Shown here: one piece after another, positions 62,092-64,000 of the stretch | How the letters are laid out: every line of letters begins with the position of its first letter | Numbering within the stretch: the stretch's first letter is position 1 | Assembly (NCBI GenBank): GCA_022360015.1 | Contig: JAKSDQ010000003.1 | Location: forward strand, 186,001-250,000 | Length of the DNA stretch: 64,000 nucleotides | DNA from: Cytophagales bacterium | GTDB lineage: Bacteria > Bacteroidota > Bacteroidia > Cytophagales > Cyclobacteriaceae | Reading direction: 5' to 3' | Translations under genes and position numbers: made by a program | The notes under the pieces: model-generated | Databases searched by the model: none | The model's input: the letters and a program-made list of their open reading frames with translations, nothing else | Told to the model about the DNA's origin: nothing

Positions 62092-63998
62092 TGTTTGATG
62101 AATTTTAGCGTTTCTATGCCCGACGTATGCCGGATCACCAGGTAATGAAGACCATGTCCCAGCTTTTCGATGTTAATGATCTTTTCGTGCCGAAGGTGGC
62201 CTTTCAGGGTCATGTTTCCCCTCATATCGATTACCTCATAAGAAAAAGGGCCCGGGTGCTGTTTCGAAATTAACCTAATATAGGTCGAGGCGGGGTTAGG
62301 CCCCAGGGATAACGTGTGTTTTTCCACTTCGGGGACAGATACCGGAAAGTCTCCTTTTACAAAAATAAACAGCCACTCATTGTTAACCCTGATCTCTTTG
62401 AGGCCGCCTTGTTCGAAAGTAAGCTCAGCATGGCCTGTTTCGTCTGTACGGATGGTATCGCCGTCTTTTTGGGCAGCAATACCATTGACATATACGATTT
62501 CATCGCTTACCGGCCCTGAGCGTTCCGTCGCAATTTCCCTGTCTCCGTCAAAGGAATGTGAAGACCATGAAGCCCTGATCATGACCGGTTCGGCCGTTGA
62601 GACCGTATCCGTGTCGCTGGTGACCTGTGAAAACTTCCAGGGTTCACTTGTGTCTGCGATATGATACACCACCACTTCATCTCCCTCACCGATTTTTACC
62701 TGGTCAAGATCATGTACGTAGGTGCGTTCATTTACTTTGACCAGCCAGGCCCCCCGGTGATTGGGTTGTGATGACCCGCCAAAGCCATAAACATAAGTTA
62801 CCACTGAGGCATCCCCTTTGGGCACTCTCCACAAATAAAGCTGTCCATCACCATGTTCATCATCTCTGAAACGCAGGTCACTGACAAAAGCTTCATTTTC
62901 AAAAAGCCTGGCGATAACATGGGCTGTTGTCACTTCGGTGAGCGCATCGATGCCATAGTTTTTACTACGATCCTCTACATAGGGGTTAATATCAAAATTG
63001 CTAACATTTATCAGCCTGCGCCGGATGATGCTTTCCTGCTGATCTTTTATGGTGATATATACCCGGCGGGCTGACGCTTCGGGCAGCACCTGTATCAGCA
63101 AGCTATCGGACAGGGCCGGGATGGAGGGAACGTTGACTACGAGCCATGCCTCACCGATGGCTTTACCTGCAACCTGCGGCCTGCCATCCTCGCTTTCGAT
63201 ACCTAAAACGGACGTGTCCGAACTACGCCAGGCAACAGGCAATCCCGGTATCTCAGCACCTTGCCGGTCTTTTACCAAAGCGGTAATCTCTTGCCGTGTG
63301 TTTACCCTGATAGTGGCTGTGGCTATCACAATATCTATGGCTGATGGGCTTATGATATCCAAGGAAACTTCATCCCTGACGGATGGATCACTTTGAAGGG
63401 CGGCCGTGAGAATAACTTCGCCTGGCGCCCGGGCAGTCAGGAAGCCATTTTCATCGATCTCAGCCAATGCATCATCGTTGACCGACCAAACAATGACTTC
63501 ATCGGGTTGCAATTTTCCTTGATAAAAAGCATAAGCTTCGGGTCTTATCACGGTTTCAACCTCAATATTCCTAGGAACATCTGCCACTGCCACTGAGCGG
63601 AGCTGGCCTGTTAGGGCCTTGTTGGGCGCCACATCCGCAATTCCCCGTATTTCAGTGGAGATTTCTCCCAACGCCGCTGCATCTGCATTTACCGCAGTAT
63701 AGATCTTAATAAAGTCAATACCTGCCAAGTGTACATGATCTCCATGGCTATCCACTGCCCAGTCTATATCGAATGCATCTCCTCCCGAACCTTCTATCGC
63801 CCGGGTGTATGGGTTATCGGGAACTGTATAGGGCGCCTCCCCTACCGGGACATTGTCGACATAGCCAAACCCATGTGAATAATACCTGATAAAATCGGGG
63901 TTTGACAGATCGACTTTTGATTTTAAAAGCGTCCCTGTAAAGCTTATCTCATTCCTTTCAATAGCCGGAAAATGTGCCTCAGACGGATAGTATGGCTG
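62088..63998 (-). CDS. T9SS-secreted surface protein with transcobalamin-C-like domain (5' end outside window)
   Basis: The frame stays open to the window edge, so the start is missing; the GTG at 63755 is internal. About 636 residues are visible. The first part has GFGYVDNVPVG and AGIDFIKIYTAVN, seen in surface proteins beside B12 receptors. Two Big_2-like Ig domains follow (VIWSVNDDALAEIDENGFLTA; VAWRSSDTSVLGIES). A DUF4430-like segment (GAWLVKVNERTYVHDLDQVKIGEGDEVVVYHI) resembles the C-terminal domain of transcobalamin. The last 75 residues (SLGPNPASTYIRL to LKFIKQ) are a type A sorting signal. It probably sits on the surface and captures cobalamin for the receptor gene it overlaps by 4 bp. 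Confidence 0.75.
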   Translation of the reverse strand, partial: QPYYPSEAHFPAIERNEISFTGTLLKSKVDLSNPDFIRYYSHGFGYVDNVPVGEAPYTVPDNPYTRAIEGSGGDAFDIDWAVDSHGDHVHLAGIDFIKIYTAVNADAAALGEISTEIRGIADVAPNKALTGQLRSVAVADVPRNIEVETVIRPEAYAFYQGKLQPDEVIVWSVNDDALAEIDENGFLTARAPGEVILTAALQSDPSVRDEVSLDIISPSAIDIVIATATIRVNTRQEITALVKDRQGAEIPGLPVAWRSSDTSVLGIESEDGRPQVAGKAIGEAWLVVNVPSIPALSDSLLIQVLPEASARRVYITIKDQQESIIRRRLINVSNFDINPYVEDRSKNYGIDALTEVTTAHVIARLFENEAFVSDLRFRDDEHGDGQLYLWRVPKGDASVVTYVYGFGGSSQPNHRGAWLVKVNERTYVHDLDQVKIGEGDEVVVYHIADTSEPWKFSQVTSDTDTVSTAEPVMIRASWSSHSFDGDREIATERSGPVSDEIVYVNGIAAQKDGDTIRTDETGHAELTFEQGGLKEIRVNNEWLFIFVKGDFPVSVPEVEKHTLSLGPNPASTYIRLISKQHPGPFSYEVIDMRGNMTLKGHLRHEKIINIEKLGHGLHYLVIRHTSGIETLKFIKQ

Positions 63999-64000
63999 GC

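Noticed and set aside
1-64000. tRNA, rRNA, CRISPR arrays or prophage genes
   Set aside because: I looked for cloverleaf-like stems with CCA ends, regularly spaced repeats and phage structural genes and saw none convincing; a tRNAscan or CRISPR search was not possible here.

Overview
The window comes from a member of the Bacteroidota, most likely a gliding or marine-type Cytophagales. The evidence is type IX secretion parts (PorP/SprF, a PorE-like OmpA protein, type A and type B sorting domains), LytS/LytTR and propeller-type two-component systems, YceI and DUF5777 proteins, and Bacteroidota-type promoters (TAnnTTTG -7 box) upstream of several genes. Genus cannot be told from the sequence. No rRNA, tRNA, CRISPR, phage or transposase gene was seen.

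Layout. 1-5.3 kb holds housekeeping genes: the end of a glycosyltransferase, a PspC protein, a TPR lipoprotein, pdhB and ffh, with a dispersed palindromic repeat between pdhB and ffh. 5.4-12.2 kb holds a YceI protein translationally coupled to a propeller histidine kinase and a LytTR regulator, then a second run with an OB-fold protein, a CX4CH cytochrome-like lipoprotein, another YceI and a DUF5777 barrel. 12.2-22.7 kb is a type IX secretion neighbourhood: PorE-like OmpA protein, Ste24-type protease, PorP/SprF and a divergent 1758-residue PKD protein with a type B sorting signal. 22.8-34 kb holds MarC, an ExbB-like pair, a second LytS/LytTR pair, a PAS kinase, fabG, a membrane glycosyltransferase coupled to a hybrid kinase, and a convergent NtrC-type regulator. 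34.0-34.6 kb has no ordinary gene but carries a possible leader peptide with a terminator hairpin, a second terminator and a third weaker hairpin. 34.6-44.4 kb holds lpdA (E3, partner of pdhB), a four-cysteine protein, a 1377-residue TPR protein with a dead protease domain, an acyl-CoA dehydrogenase and a DUF697 membrane protein.

44.5-58.9 kb is a carbohydrate catabolic island: sulfatase, putative glycoside hydrolase, AraC regulator, GH88-like unsaturated uronyl hydrolase, two sugar isomerase/epimerase-like proteins, Gfo/Idh oxidoreductase, SDR, sodium:solute symporter with a small partner, a propeller lipoprotein and an enolase-superfamily enzyme. The simplest reading is that sulfated uronate-containing oligosaccharides are desulfated outside the cytoplasm, imported by the symporter, and cleaved and oxidised inside. 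No SusC/SusD pair or polysaccharide lyase is present, so the island probably acts on small products. 59.0-64.0 kb (minus strand, running off the window) looks like a vitamin B12 capture locus: a surface protein with a transcobalamin-C-like domain and a type A sorting signal, a BtuB-like TonB-dependent receptor and a BtuG-like propeller lipoprotein.

The most unusual signals are the leader peptide/attenuator-like arrangement at 34.16-34.25 kb, five copies of the palindrome AGTCATnnnATGACT in two distant intergenic clusters, a two-copy palindromic mobile-element-like repeat, the pseudoprotease-TPR giant, and the type IX-secreted candidate B12-binding protein.
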